Shown piece by piece: positions 28,071 through 38,156 of a stretch of 64,000 nucleotides of DNA (the stretch's first letter is position 1; each line of letters starts with the position of its first letter). Location of the stretch: positions 2,418,001-2,482,000 of the forward strand of contig NZ_MWFK01000001.1 in the NCBI RefSeq assembly GCF_002078175.1. Direction: 5' to 3'. Origin of the DNA: Streptomyces sp. M41(2017) (GTDB taxonomy: Bacteria > Actinomycetota > Actinomycetes > Streptomycetales > Streptomycetaceae). The notes below the pieces were generated by a model, which did no database searches, had not been told where the DNA came from, and worked only from the letters and a program-made list of their open reading frames with translations. Both the position numbers and the translations under genes were made by a program.

Positions 28071-31000
28071 TCACAGCGAGTGCTGCAGGCTGTCGGCGTA
28101 CAGCCGGGCGCCCGCGATCTTCGGGTGGAACGACTTCATGGACGGTGCCACGTTGCCCGGCAGCCAGTCCCAGTCGCGGTTGTCGGCCTTCGAGTGACCG
28201 GACAGGACGATGCCGTTCACGTCCTCCGGGTCACCGCAGATCGCCTTGCCGGCGAACTCGTCGCGCGGGTCGGAGAACACCGCCTTGGCGCTGTACGCGG
28301 TGTTGGCGTCGTTGACCGCGCCCTGCATCTCGGCGGCGAGGGTGTCGGCCATGCCGTTCAGCCACGGCGCCTCCTCCGTGCCGATCCCGATGACACAACT
28401 CCCGTCCTTCTCCAGGAGCTTCGGGTAGCCCATGAGCACGATCTTGGCGTTCGGCGCCTTCTGGTGGAGCGCGCCGAGCATGCTCGCCAGCCGTGGCCTG
28501 ATCTGGTCGTGCAGCCAGGTGGGCGCCCAGTCCTCCAGGGAGCCGGTCTTCTGGCCGTTCTTCTGTCCGGTGTCCGGATCGACGGCGTCGATGGAGTTGT
28601 TGTTGCACACGGTCAGCGCCGTGATGCACTCCTGGACGATGTCGGCGAACCGGGCGTCGTTGCCGCCGATGGACAGGGTCACCAGGGTGGTGTTCTGGTC
28701 GAGGTAACCCTGCTGGATCTGCGGGAGTTCACTGCTCTGGCCCTGGTTGAGGATGTTGAAGTGCCGGGCGCCCGAGCAGGCGATGAAGTGGTAGTCCATG
28801 GCCGCGTCGCGGTCGTCGGCCATCGCGCCGATCGACTTGGTGTAGCCGGGCAGGGTGGCCTGCCGCGACCAGGCGTACTTGGACCGGTGGCACTTGTCCT
28901 CGGTGTCCGGCTGGGACGCGTCGTAGTAGTCGGACTCGGGGTAGTAGTCGTCACCGCCGTTCGCCGAGGCGCCCTCGCCCGAGGAGTAGGAGTCGCCCAT
29001 CGCGACGACCTGGTTGGCGGGCTTGGCGCCCATCGGCTGGAAGCCGACGGAGTCCCAGGCGACGTCCTCGGTGCCCTTGCCGTCCTGCGTGACGTTCGAC
29101 AGCGAGACGGTGGGTGTGCCGGTGAAGTTGAAGACCCCGAGGGAGACCCACTGGTTCTTCATCACCCGCTGGAGCAGCGTCCGGTTGGGGCTGGTCGAGT
29201 TGGAGCCGCCGACCTTGTACATCGCCTGCCGGGTGTGCGCGCCGTGGTCCGGCAGGTGGATCCACACCCGCATCCAGCCGCGGTCCGCCTTGTTCAGCGT
29301 CCAGGTTCCGGTGGTCTGGAGCTTGGTCGCGTCCGCCGTCCCGCTCTTGTTGGTGTGCGAGAACCAGAAGTGGTTGCCGTAGGCGGCGCCGATCTGGTGC
29401 AGGTCGATCCGGCCCGAGGCGGTGCCGAAGCCGAAGCCGAAGGTGCCCGCCGAGGAGACGGCCCCGCAGGATCTGCCACTGGATCCGGCCGGTACGACAC
29501 CGTTGTCGACGTCGTCGACGACGTAACTGCCGGAGGGCAGACCGGACGAGCAGTCGGGCGGGTACGAGTTGGCGTCCGGCTGCTCGGGATAGGTGTCGTC
29601 GAACCGGTGGAGGGCGTTGCCGCACAGGGCGGCCGAGGTGCAGTTCTTCCAGGTGGCGGCCTTGGTGAACCAGCACTTCAGGTACAGCGGGTCCGAGGTG
29701 CTCGGGTCGCCGGGCAGCAGGCAGGGGCCGCCACCGGTGTTGTTGGTGGCGCTGTCACTGATCTTCGACGGGTTGCAGTTGTTGCTGCTGTCGCAGAACA
29801 GGGAGATGGGCGGCTTGGCCGCGGTGCGCGCGGCGGTCGTCGTCCACCAGGCGGCGCGGTAGCCGGGCTGGAAGTCACCGGGGGCGAACATCGCCGAGAT
29901 CGGGCGGGCCGCCCAGCCGATGACCTTCTCCTCGTACGGCCAGTCCTGCGGGTGCGCGGCGTGGCTGTAGTCGTCACCGCCGGCCGAGTTCTCCAGGAAC
30001 GGGGTGCGGTTCTCCTTCCACAGCGGGTTGGCCGGGTTGTTGGTCCAGCCGAGGCCCCACTTGCCGGCGTTGCTGCCCGCGTCCGCCTTCAGGTGGTAGC
30101 CCGTGTTGTACGACCACAGGGCGGCGAACCAGTTCTCGATCCACTGCGGGCTGCCGTCGTTGATGGTGATCCCGTCGGCGCGGGTCTGGTTCCACTTCTC
30201 GACCAGGATGTTCACGCCGGACGCGATGTTCGCCGCGTAGTCGAGGGCGACGGCCTCCTGCTGCGCGGGTGTCTTCGTCGGCTGGCCCTTGCCCGGCAGC
30301 CGCATGCCGTCGGTGACCTGGGTGACGCCGTATCCGCAGTCGGACTTGCTCCAGTCGATGGCCCACGGGTCGGTCTGGGTGCCGTCGGAGGAGTAGGAGA
30401 CGCCGTAGAAGTTGCCGACGAGCGGGTTCGCGGTGACGCCGGGGACGGCGTACCGGGTCGCCTGCCACATGTTCGACTCCTGCGCGGTGACGCCGAGCAT
30501 CACCTGCGCGGGGATGTGCCAGTTGGCCCCGCTGCCGCCGCTCAGCGACTGGAGCGGGAACAGGGTCTGCGGCGCATAGGCGCCCATGCCCGTGTTCTTC
30601 CAGTTCGCCGCGCGGGTGGCGCCCTTGTTGAGGGTGCCGACGACGGCCTGGTCCACGGCCCACTCGATCTGCCGCGGGGTCGGCTGGAAGGCCTGCTTCT
30701 TCGGGTCGTTGCGCGGCACCGAGCACGTCCGGTCGGTGTCGACCGGGGCGGCCATCGGGCTCGCCTTGCCGGTCTTGTCCGCGGCGGACTTCCCTGCCGC
30801 GGACCCCGCGGGTGCGGCCAGCGCCGGGCTCATCGCGGTCGCGGCGCGCTGGGCGGCCGCGTCACCGATCCGGTTGCCCGGGGCCGCGTCGAGGACGGTG
30901 CTCCTCCCCGTGTCCAGGGCCTTCAGCGTGATGCGGGCCGCGCGTGCCGAGAAGGAGTCCTTCTGGGAGATCCGGGAGTCCTTGCCGTCCGCCCAGGCGG

Positions 31001-32129
31001 TCGTCACCGCGGCGCCGCCGCGACTGGAGATCCGGGCGTCCTTCGCGATGCCGCCCGGGTTGCGGACGGCCGGGGGAAGAGATCCGCCCGTCTTCGCCGA
31101 GCCCGTCACGTAGACCGCTCCGGAGGGGGTGCGCGCCAGGTCGAACGCGGTGAGCGAGCCCTCTCCGAGCTGGGTGGCCCGGCCCTTGCTGTCAGGGGTG
31201 CGCAACGCGCCCGCGGCGACGCGAGAGACGGCGGCCCGGTCGTCGGTGGAGGACTTCTCGGCGCCGCCGGGCAGCCGGTCGATGAACGTGACACCGCCGT
31301 CGGCGTCGGGCTGCAGCTGGAAGGGCACGGCGTGCGTGACGGCCACGGTCCTCACCGTGCCGCCCTGGACGCGGACGACCCGGTTGCCGCGGGCGCCGAC
31401 GATCGCGCCGTCGACGGGGACCGCCGAGGTGACCTGGCCGGGCACCTTCGTGGCCGCGGTCCTGCCGGTCGCCGCGGTGACCGAGACGAGCCGCGTCTCG
31501 TTCGTCCGGGAGGTCGACTCGTCGGTGAACTGCGAGAACACGGCGTTCTCGGTGGTGCCGCAGCCGGGGGAGAAGTAGCCGAGGGTGGCCTGGAAGGGGA
31601 GTTTGCGCACGGCCCCGGACCGCAGGTCCACGATCGCGGTGAACGCGCCGCGGCTCAGCAGGTCGGGCTTGTTGGTGAAGGTACGCGGCGCGTAGGCGAC
31701 GGCCGCGTACCGGCCGGAGCCGGTCAGGCAGGCGTTGCCGATCCAGGTGTCCGTCTCGAAGCCCGGTTCGGACAGTGAGGCGGCGGTCTTCCAGGCGTAG
31801 CCGCTCTTCTCGTCGGCGATCATCACGTGGAAGCCGGTGCCGTCGCCGGACGTGGTGAACGCCCGGTCGGCGGACGCGGAGTAGTTCTTGCCGAGCAGTT
31901 CGGCGCGCTGCTTCGCGGGGACCGCGTCCGGCCGGCTCTTCGCCGGGTCCTTCCCGTCCGCGGGAACGGACTTGGGGGTCGCGGACCAGCCGTCGGCCGC
32001 GCCCGGAGGGGCCGCGTTCGCATAGGCCTGCGTCGTGCCGATCCCGCAGGCCACCGCTATCGCGACGGCCGTGGCGACCGGGACACGCGCCTTCCTCAGT
32101 CTGCTGCGTCTCAACGTCGTTTCCTTCAT
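28071..32129 (-). CDS. Large secreted SGNH/GDSL-hydrolase-type protein
   Basis: The 1352-residue protein starts with a Sec signal peptide (basic LRRSRLRKARVP, hydrophobic core, cleavage near residue 38). The first about 400 residues look like a beta-propeller with repeated strands. A lysozyme/transglycosylase-like segment with VTAQESNMWQ lies near 546, and a golvesin-like beta-sandwich (WIHLPDHGAHTRQ) near 970. The C-terminal SGNH hydrolase has Ser1047 in MGDSYSSGE and a late His in SFHP near 1335. It is probably an extracellular esterase or cell-wall enzyme. Its substrate is not predictable, and nothing ties it to clavulanic acid. Confidence 0.85.
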   Translation of the reverse strand: MKETTLRRSRLRKARVPVATAVAIAVACGIGTTQAYANAAPPGAADGWSATPKSVPADGKDPAKSRPDAVPAKQRAELLGKNYSASADRAFTTSGDGTGFHVMIADEKSGYAWKTAASLSEPGFETDTWIGNACLTGSGRYAAVAYAPRTFTNKPDLLSRGAFTAIVDLRSGAVRKLPFQATLGYFSPGCGTTENAVFSQFTDESTSRTNETRLVSVTAATGRTAATKVPGQVTSAVPVDGAIVGARGNRVVRVQGGTVRTVAVTHAVPFQLQPDADGGVTFIDRLPGGAEKSSTDDRAAVSRVAAGALRTPDSKGRATQLGEGSLTAFDLARTPSGAVYVTGSAKTGGSLPPAVRNPGGIAKDARISSRGGAAVTTAWADGKDSRISQKDSFSARAARITLKALDTGRSTVLDAAPGNRIGDAAAQRAATAMSPALAAPAGSAAGKSAADKTGKASPMAAPVDTDRTCSVPRNDPKKQAFQPTPRQIEWAVDQAVVGTLNKGATRAANWKNTGMGAYAPQTLFPLQSLSGGSGANWHIPAQVMLGVTAQESNMWQATRYAVPGVTANPLVGNFYGVSYSSDGTQTDPWAIDWSKSDCGYGVTQVTDGMRLPGKGQPTKTPAQQEAVALDYAANIASGVNILVEKWNQTRADGITINDGSPQWIENWFAALWSYNTGYHLKADAGSNAGKWGLGWTNNPANPLWKENRTPFLENSAGGDDYSHAAHPQDWPYEEKVIGWAARPISAMFAPGDFQPGYRAAWWTTTAARTAAKPPISLFCDSSNNCNPSKISDSATNNTGGGPCLLPGDPSTSDPLYLKCWFTKAATWKNCTSAALCGNALHRFDDTYPEQPDANSYPPDCSSGLPSGSYVVDDVDNGVVPAGSSGRSCGAVSSAGTFGFGFGTASGRIDLHQIGAAYGNHFWFSHTNKSGTADATKLQTTGTWTLNKADRGWMRVWIHLPDHGAHTRQAMYKVGGSNSTSPNRTLLQRVMKNQWVSLGVFNFTGTPTVSLSNVTQDGKGTEDVAWDSVGFQPMGAKPANQVVAMGDSYSSGEGASANGGDDYYPESDYYDASQPDTEDKCHRSKYAWSRQATLPGYTKSIGAMADDRDAAMDYHFIACSGARHFNILNQGQSSELPQIQQGYLDQNTTLVTLSIGGNDARFADIVQECITALTVCNNNSIDAVDPDTGQKNGQKTGSLEDWAPTWLHDQIRPRLASMLGALHQKAPNAKIVLMGYPKLLEKDGSCVIGIGTEEAPWLNGMADTLAAEMQGAVNDANTAYSAKAVFSDPRDEFAGKAICGDPEDVNGIVLSGHSKADNRDWDWLPGNVAPSMKSFHPKIAGARLYADSLQHSL

Positions 32130-32297
32130 GTGGGGTTCACGCCCGGGTCGGGGCATGCGACCTGTGGGGGGAGAGCGAGCAGCGTGGCACCGGCCGCTCT
32201 TCGGCCTGTCCCCACCAACTCCTTCGCGTCCGTGGCCGGTTTGCGCTGAGTGCGCGTACTCAGGTGTCCCGGGGGCCCCTCTGCCACCCTGGACGGC

Positions 32298-32921
32298 ATG
32301 TCCTCGCGCAAGCGCCTCCCGGCTCGCTCCGCCCCGACCACCGCGACCGCCCTGCCCGCCCTGGCTGCCCTGGCGTGCCTGTCTGCGGTCTTCTGCCTGA
32401 GCGGCTGCGGCACCGACCGTCCGGCCGCGGCACCGGGCGGAGTTCCCGGCTCGCCCTCACCGGTGTCCTCCTCTGCGTCCTCTCCGGTGTCCTCCTCGGC
32501 CGCCACGCCCGCGAGCCCGCACGCCGAGCCGGACCGCGGCGACAGCGCGCCGCACAACGCGGAGAACAGCATCGGACGCCGGCCCGGCGCGATGACGGCG
32601 GCGGACCGGGAGGCGGCGCGCAAGGAGGCCGCGAGGGTCCGACCCGTACTGGAGAGACTCCGCACCGAGGGCCGCATCGCCCCGGACGCCGTACGCCCCG
32701 CGCTCGCCGCCCTCGGGTTCCCGCCCGCCGACCTGCGCGTCCAGGCGCCGTGGTCGCGCTGGAACGTGGACCACGCGGAGAAGGTGCCGGGCACGCTCTA
32801 CGGAATCCGGATCGGCGCCACGGCCTGCGTCTCCGGGATGCTGGATGCCGGCCAGGCGTGGACGGAGGTCACGGGCCCCTACCCGGAGACGGGATGCGTG
32901 GCGCCTCCGGTGGCGCACTGA
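32298..32921 (+). CDS. Putative lipoprotein
   Basis: The 207-residue protein has a basic start, a hydrophobic stretch and a lipobox LSGC at about residues 34-37, so it should be a lipid-anchored surface protein. The mature part opens with a long Pro/Ser/Ala-rich linker. I do not recognise the globular C-terminal domain (from about 95). It is divergent from the SGNH gene. Confidence 0.7.
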   Translation: MSSRKRLPARSAPTTATALPALAALACLSAVFCLSGCGTDRPAAAPGGVPGSPSPVSSSASSPVSSSAATPASPHAEPDRGDSAPHNAENSIGRRPGAMTAADREAARKEAARVRPVLERLRTEGRIAPDAVRPALAALGFPPADLRVQAPWSRWNVDHAEKVPGTLYGIRIGATACVSGMLDAGQAWTEVTGPYPETGCVAPPVAH

Positions 32922-33110
32922 TCGCGGCCCGGAAGGCACTCTGACGGGCCGTCACCTGTGCATCCGGCGGGAAGATCCGCGAGACGGCGGGGTCCGACGG
33001 CGGACGTATGGGCGTAGACCCGGACGTACGCGCCGCGTACTCGGGGGCGTACGTGAGGGGGCTTTCCGGTGAACGGCTAGCATCGCGGCACAGTTGTCGG
33101 CCGGAATGGG

Positions 33111-34025
33111 GTGGGTGTCGTGTCACAGGCGGAGGAGGGGCCGCGGATCGCCGTTGCCGTGGTGACCATGGGCAACCGCCCCGCCGAGGTCGACGCCCTG
33201 CTGACCTCCGTGGCCAAGCAGGATCTCGCGCCCACCCGGATCGTGATCGTCGGCAACGGCTGCCCGCTGCCCGAGTTCGCCGAACGCCTCGGCCTGCCCG
33301 GCGAGGTGACCGGGATCGAACTCGACGAGAACCTCGGCTGCCCCGGTGGCCGGAACGTGGGCCTCGCCCGGCTGCGTGAGTTCGGGGACGTGGACGTGGT
33401 CGTCGAACTCGACGACGACGGACTCCTCGTCGACGGCGACGTCCTGCGCACGGTGCGCGACCTGTACGCGGCCCGGCCGCGCCTCGGCATCGTCGGCTTC
33501 CGCATCGCCGACGAGCAGGGCGAGACGCAGCGCCGCCACGTGCCGAGGGTCGGGGCGAAGGATCCGATGCGCGGCGGCCCGGTCACCGGCTTCCTCGGCG
33601 GCGGCCACGCGCTGTCCATGCCGATGCTCGCCGAGACGGGGGACTGGCCCGCCGAGTTCTTCTTCGCACACGAGGAGACCGACCTGGCCTGGCGCGCCAT
33701 CGACGCCGGCTGGACCGTCCTCTACGAGCCCGGGCTGCTCCTCCAGCACCCCAAGACCTCGCCGGCCCGGCACGCCATCTACTACCGGGTCACCGCCCGC
33801 AACCGGGTCTGGCTCACCCGCCGCCGGCTGCCTCTGCCGCTCATCCCGGTCCACCTGGGCATCTGGATCGTGCTCACGCTCCTGCGGACCCGGTCGGCCG
33901 GCGGACTGAAGGCCTGGTTCGGCGGCTTCGCCGAGGGGCTGCGGCAGTCCGGCGGCGAACGGCGCCCGATGCGCTGGCGCACGGTCTGGCGTCTCACCCG
34001 GCTCGGCCGGCCGCCCGTCATCTAG
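33111..34025 (+). CDS. Family 2 glycosyltransferase
   Basis: The 304-residue protein has a GT-A fold start (IAVAVVTMGNRPAEVDALL), a nucleotide-sugar region, and an acidic metal site ELDDDG near residue 100. GGGHALSMP and ETDLAWRAI follow, typical of rhamnosyl- and galactosyl-type GT2 enzymes. A C-terminal hydrophobic segment near 240-265 may contact the membrane. Starts at GTG 33111 or GTG 33120 are both possible. Acceptor and sugar are unknown. Confidence 0.85.
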   Translation: MGVVSQAEEGPRIAVAVVTMGNRPAEVDALLTSVAKQDLAPTRIVIVGNGCPLPEFAERLGLPGEVTGIELDENLGCPGGRNVGLARLREFGDVDVVVELDDDGLLVDGDVLRTVRDLYAARPRLGIVGFRIADEQGETQRRHVPRVGAKDPMRGGPVTGFLGGGHALSMPMLAETGDWPAEFFFAHEETDLAWRAIDAGWTVLYEPGLLLQHPKTSPARHAIYYRVTARNRVWLTRRRLPLPLIPVHLGIWIVLTLLRTRSAGGLKAWFGGFAEGLRQSGGERRPMRWRTVWRLTRLGRPPVI

Positions 34026-34149
34026 GGACAACCGTCCGGATCCGGCCGGAAGGCGCCGGGATCGCGGGCGCACCCGCCGGGCGGGCCAGCCCCGGACGCC
34101 CCGCGCACGCCCCACGGGCACGGGTGGAAGTCCGGCACAGGACAGACGG

Positions 34150-34183
34150 AGGCCCCGGTCGCTCACCTCGACGACCGGGGCCT
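34150..34183 (+). terminator. Terminator hairpin after the glycosyltransferase gene
   Basis: A perfect 12-bp stem pairs 34150-34161 with 34172-34183 across a 10-base loop. It is 125 bp beyond the glycosyltransferase stop, within the 398-bp gap before the AfsR-like gene (34026-34423). No gene is visible in that gap. Confidence 0.75.
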
Positions 34184-34312
34184 GCCACGTCCCGGATCCG
34201 GCCGCGGCGGCGACACTCCCCCGAGTTACGCGTAGTACGCGCGCACCGTCGGGCCAGATCCGATGAAGTGATCACATCAGGCCACACCAACGGATCGCTA
34301 ACATGAGGCCAA

Positions 34313-34330
34313 CGTTCCCGGGTGGGAACG
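34313..34330 (+). promoter_or_regulatory. Inverted repeat upstream of the AfsR-like gene
   Basis: CGTTCCC and GGGAACG form a perfect 7-bp inverted repeat with a 4-bp spacer, 94 bp upstream of the start codon. The DNA just before it (34225-34310) is A/T-richer than its surroundings and contains TTACGCGTAGTACGCG, consistent with a promoter. The binding protein is unknown. Confidence 0.4.
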
Positions 34331-34423
34331 GTCGGACGGCCGACGGGGGCCGTCGGCAGGGGACGCGAACGCGTCGTGGCGCGTGGTCACCGAGGCCGGG
34401 CGGGAAGGCAGTGGGGCGGTGTG

Positions 34424-37400
34424 ATGCGGAACGGGCTGCGGTTCGGACTGCTGGGGCCGCCGGTCCTCCACGGCGCCGACGGTGAGGTCGTCCCGATCGG
34501 CAGCGGCAAGACCCGTGCCCTGCTGGCCGCACTCCTCCTCGAACCGGGCCGGGTCGTCTCCGTCGACGCCCTCGAGGACGCGCTGTGGGGCGGTGCGCCT
34601 CCCGCCTCGGCCCGGGCCTCGCTGCACAACCACGTGACCCGGCTGCGCCGCCTCCTCGACGATCCGGAACGGCTGCGCGCCGTACCGCCGGGCTATGTGC
34701 TCCGGGTCGCCGAGGGCGAGCTGGACGTGCGCCTCTTCGAGCGGCACGCCACCGCGGCGCGCGACGCGCACGCCGGACACGACGCCGAGCGGGCGCTGCG
34801 GGAATCCGCCGCCGCGCTCGCGCTCTGGCGCGGCACCCCGCTGAGCGGCCTGCCGCCCGAGGCCGGTGGACACGCCCTCGTCCAGCGCCTGGAGGAGGCA
34901 CGGCTGCTGGTCCTGGAATGGGGGTACGAGGCGGAACTGCGCCTCGCGCCGACCGCGGCCCGGCTCGACGGGCTCGCCCCCGAACTGTCCGCCCGGATCG
35001 CCGAACATCCGCTCCGCGAGTCCTTCCACCGGCTGCTGATGCTCGTCCTGCACCGCACCGGACGCCCGGCCGAGGCCCTCGCCGTCCACCGTGACCTGCG
35101 GGCCCGCCTGATCGAGGACCTCGGCATCGAACCGGGCCCCGCGGTCCGCGAGGCCCACCTGGAGATCCTGCGCGCGACGGACCGGGACGCGCACATCAGC
35201 CCCGCCGCCGCGCGGGCACCGGGGACGGCCCGCACGCGACCCGAGGACGGGAACCCCGCGCGCAGGCGCACCGGTGACACCGGCCGTGCCGATCACTCGG
35301 GCGCGCCGACGCAGGACGGTGACCGCACCGGCACGCGGACCGGGGACACGGAGGGTACGGTCACGGGCGCCGGCACGGGTGCCGGCACCGACCGGGAGGG
35401 GCAGGCGCCCGCGCCACTGTCGCGCCCCGCCCAACTGCCGCCGTCCCCGGCGCACTTCGTGGGCCGCGTGGACCTCCGGGACCAGCTCGTCCGGATCCTG
35501 CGCCCGCAGCAGCCCGCCGCGTTCCCGGAGCCGCCACCCCGGTCCGGCGGCGGATGGCACCCCCACTGCACGGCCCCCGCCTCCACCCGCGTCACCGTGA
35601 TCAGCGGCATGGCCGGCGTCGGCAAGAGCGCACTCGCGCTGCACGTGGCCCACGAGTTGAGGGAACGTTTCCCCGACGGTCAGCTGTACGTGAACCTGCA
35701 CGGCGCCACCCCCGGCATGACCCCGATCACCGCGGGCCAGGCCCTCGCTGCACTCCTGCGCGACCTGGGCGTGGAACCCCGCCGCGTCCCCGAGAACGCC
35801 GATGCCGCGGCCGCGCTGCTCCGCTCGACCCTCGCACCGACCCGCACCCTCATGGTCCTCGACGACGCCTCCCACGCCGCCCAGGTGCGCCCGCTGCTGC
35901 CGGCGGGACCGGACTGCGCGGTGATCGTGACGAGCCGCTCACCGCTCACCGCCCTCGACGGCGCCCACCGCTTCCCGCTCGCCCCCCTCACGGACGAGGA
36001 CAGCGCGGCCCTGCTCCGCGCCGTCTCCGGCCGCGAGGACGGCCTCGACAGCGGACACCCCCTCGTCGAACTCACCGGCCGGCTGCCCCTCGCCCTCCGT
36101 GTCGTCGCGGCCCGCCTCGCCGCACGCGGCGCCCTCACCCCCGACGCGCTGGCCGGTCAACTCGCAGCCACCGAAGGGCGGTTGCATCACCTGGAGTACG
36201 ACGACCTGAGCGTGCGCCGCTCCCTGGCCGTCGCGCACGACGCACTGCGCGCCTCCGACCGCGAGGCGGACCGGGACGCCGCGCTCGCGCTGTGCCGGAT
36301 CGGCGCGCTCGACCTGCCCGTCTACGGAGCCGCCCTGCTCGCCCGCCTCACCGGTACCGGCGAGCGCCGCGCCGAGGCCGCCCTCGACCGCCTCGTCGAC
36401 GTCGCCCTCCTGGAGGAGACGGCGTACGGCCGCTACGCGCCCCACGACCTTGTACGGGACTTCGCCCGGGAGATCGCGGGCGCCGCGGAGTGCGTCCTCG
36501 CCACGAGGGGCCCGGTCCCGGACGCCGCCTCACCGCGCCCGGACGGCTCGGGCGCCGCCGGCCCGGCCCCCGAACCGGGAGCGCGCGGACCGGAAGCCCC
36601 GGGCGACCGGCGCGCCACCGCACCCGGCGGACATGACGCGATCGTCGCCGAGCGGGCCCTGCGCTGGTACGCGGCGGTCGCCGCCCGGTCCCTGGAGGCG
36701 ATCCTCGAACCCGGGCTCGACCGCGAGGACCGCAGCAGACCGACCGCCTCACAGCCCGCCGGCCACCCGGCGGACGTCGCCTCCGCACCCGCCTTCCGCT
36801 CGGCCCGCGAGGCCTTCGCCTGGGGCGACTCCGAGCTGGCGAACGCGGTCGCGCTGGCGGAGCGGTACGCCCGCACCTCCCCGTACGTCCCCCTGCTGGC
36901 CCGCATGCTCAACCCGTACGTCCAACGCAGCGGACACGTGGCCGAGTTGGAGCGACTCCAGCGGGCCGCGCTCGAAGGGGCACGGCTGCTCGGCGACGAG
37001 GCGGCGGAGGCGTACGCGCTCGGCGACCTCGGCGGGCTGCACTTCATGACGGGCCGGGCCGGCGAGGCCCTCGCCCTGAACGACGAGGCGCTCGCGATCT
37101 GGCGCCGCCTGGGCGTGCTGTCCTGGGTGCGCCGGGGCCTGAACAACCGGGGCATGCTCCTCGAAGGCCTCGGCCGCTACGACGAGTCCGGAGAGGCCCT
37201 GCTGCAGAGCCTGCAGTTCTCCCGGGAACTCGGCGACCCGCACATGGAGGCCGTGACCTACAGCCACCTCGGCAACCTGTACGAGCACAGTGATCCCCGG
37301 GCCGCCATCGACCACCACAAGCGCAGCCTCGCGATCGGCGAGGCCGTCCAGGACGTGATCATCCGGCACTCCGCGCACTGCAACATCGGCTACGCCCACC

Positions 37401-37753
37401 TCACGCTCGGCGAACCGGCCGCCGCCGTACCCCACTTCGAGGAGAGCCTGCGGGTGCTGGGCAGTCACGGCGACTGGCACGGGGAGTCGCAGACCCGGCT
37501 CGGCCTGGTGCGCGCCCTGCGCGGTGTGGGTCACCGGGAACGGGCGGCGCGCGAGTGCGACCTGCTGTGCTGCCGCGCCGACCGCCGCGCCGACCGGTAC
37601 ACCGGCGGCCTCGCCCGGCACCAGCGGGGCCTGCTGCTGCGCGAACAGGGCGACGCCCGGGCCGCGTACCGCGAGTGGGCGTCGGCCCTGGAAGCCCTGG
37701 AGGACACGGACAGCCCGGTCGTGGGCGAACTGCGAAGGCTGCTGGCGACGTGA
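34424..37753 (+). CDS. AfsR-like SARP-NTPase-TPR regulator
   Basis: The 1109-residue protein has an N-terminal winged helix and BTAD (about 1-250), then a Pro/Gly/Thr-rich linker. An NB-ARC-type NTPase with P-loop GMAGVGKS near 395-402 follows, and TPR repeats from about 830. This is the architecture of AfsR-type global regulators, which use ATP hydrolysis and TPR contacts to control SARP-type activation. I see no pathway genes beside it, so its targets are unknown. A GTG-ATG pair at 34421-34426 makes the exact start uncertain by one codon. Confidence 0.9.
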   Translation: MRNGLRFGLLGPPVLHGADGEVVPIGSGKTRALLAALLLEPGRVVSVDALEDALWGGAPPASARASLHNHVTRLRRLLDDPERLRAVPPGYVLRVAEGELDVRLFERHATAARDAHAGHDAERALRESAAALALWRGTPLSGLPPEAGGHALVQRLEEARLLVLEWGYEAELRLAPTAARLDGLAPELSARIAEHPLRESFHRLLMLVLHRTGRPAEALAVHRDLRARLIEDLGIEPGPAVREAHLEILRATDRDAHISPAAARAPGTARTRPEDGNPARRRTGDTGRADHSGAPTQDGDRTGTRTGDTEGTVTGAGTGAGTDREGQAPAPLSRPAQLPPSPAHFVGRVDLRDQLVRILRPQQPAAFPEPPPRSGGGWHPHCTAPASTRVTVISGMAGVGKSALALHVAHELRERFPDGQLYVNLHGATPGMTPITAGQALAALLRDLGVEPRRVPENADAAAALLRSTLAPTRTLMVLDDASHAAQVRPLLPAGPDCAVIVTSRSPLTALDGAHRFPLAPLTDEDSAALLRAVSGREDGLDSGHPLVELTGRLPLALRVVAARLAARGALTPDALAGQLAATEGRLHHLEYDDLSVRRSLAVAHDALRASDREADRDAALALCRIGALDLPVYGAALLARLTGTGERRAEAALDRLVDVALLEETAYGRYAPHDLVRDFAREIAGAAECVLATRGPVPDAASPRPDGSGAAGPAPEPGARGPEAPGDRRATAPGGHDAIVAERALRWYAAVAARSLEAILEPGLDREDRSRPTASQPAGHPADVASAPAFRSAREAFAWGDSELANAVALAERYARTSPYVPLLARMLNPYVQRSGHVAELERLQRAALEGARLLGDEAAEAYALGDLGGLHFMTGRAGEALALNDEALAIWRRLGVLSWVRRGLNNRGMLLEGLGRYDESGEALLQSLQFSRELGDPHMEAVTYSHLGNLYEHSDPRAAIDHHKRSLAIGEAVQDVIIRHSAHCNIGYAHLTLGEPAAAVPHFEESLRVLGSHGDWHGESQTRLGLVRALRGVGHRERAARECDLLCCRADRRADRYTGGLARHQRGLLLREQGDARAAYREWASALEALEDTDSPVVGELRRLLAT

Positions 37754-38156
37754 TGCCGGCGGACCGGAGGCGGTTCCGCCCGCGGCCCGACCGCGGGTGT
37801 CCGGCCGCCGGGTGACCGTTTCGCTCACGGGGTTCACAGGGGCGCCGATCGCGGGACGACCGCCGGGACCAGCGACGGCGAGCCCGACTGGCGCCGGCCT
37901 GTCGGCGGCGGGTGCGCGGTGGTCGGGCGAACGACGCCCGGTTCCTTGACGCCGGCACCACCGACGGCCGGACCGGTGCCGCCTGACCGCCGAGCACCGC
38001 CCGGCCGCCGAGCACCGCCCGGCCGGACGACCGTCGGCTGACCGTCGGACCGTCCCGCTGTCATCGGCCGGACCGCCGACCCTGGACGGGGCAGGGTCCT
38101 TCACGGATGGCGCGGGCGGTTCGGTGCGGAGGGGTGTGTCGCGCCGTGCGGATCGG
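37754..38156. other. 403-bp intergenic region between convergent genes
   Basis: The gap lies between the AfsR-like gene and the leftward DNA polymerase gene, both ending here. It is very G/C-rich, with many short CCGGC/GCCGG runs able to fold, which probably terminate both transcripts. An 18-bp tandem repeat lies at 37987-38022. I see no ORF with a credible start. Confidence 0.6.
37987..38022. repeat. 18-bp tandem repeat, two copies
   Basis: The unit CCGCCGAGCACCGCCCGG is present twice head to tail, in noncoding DNA between two gene ends. It is likely a slippage product. Confidence 0.55.
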
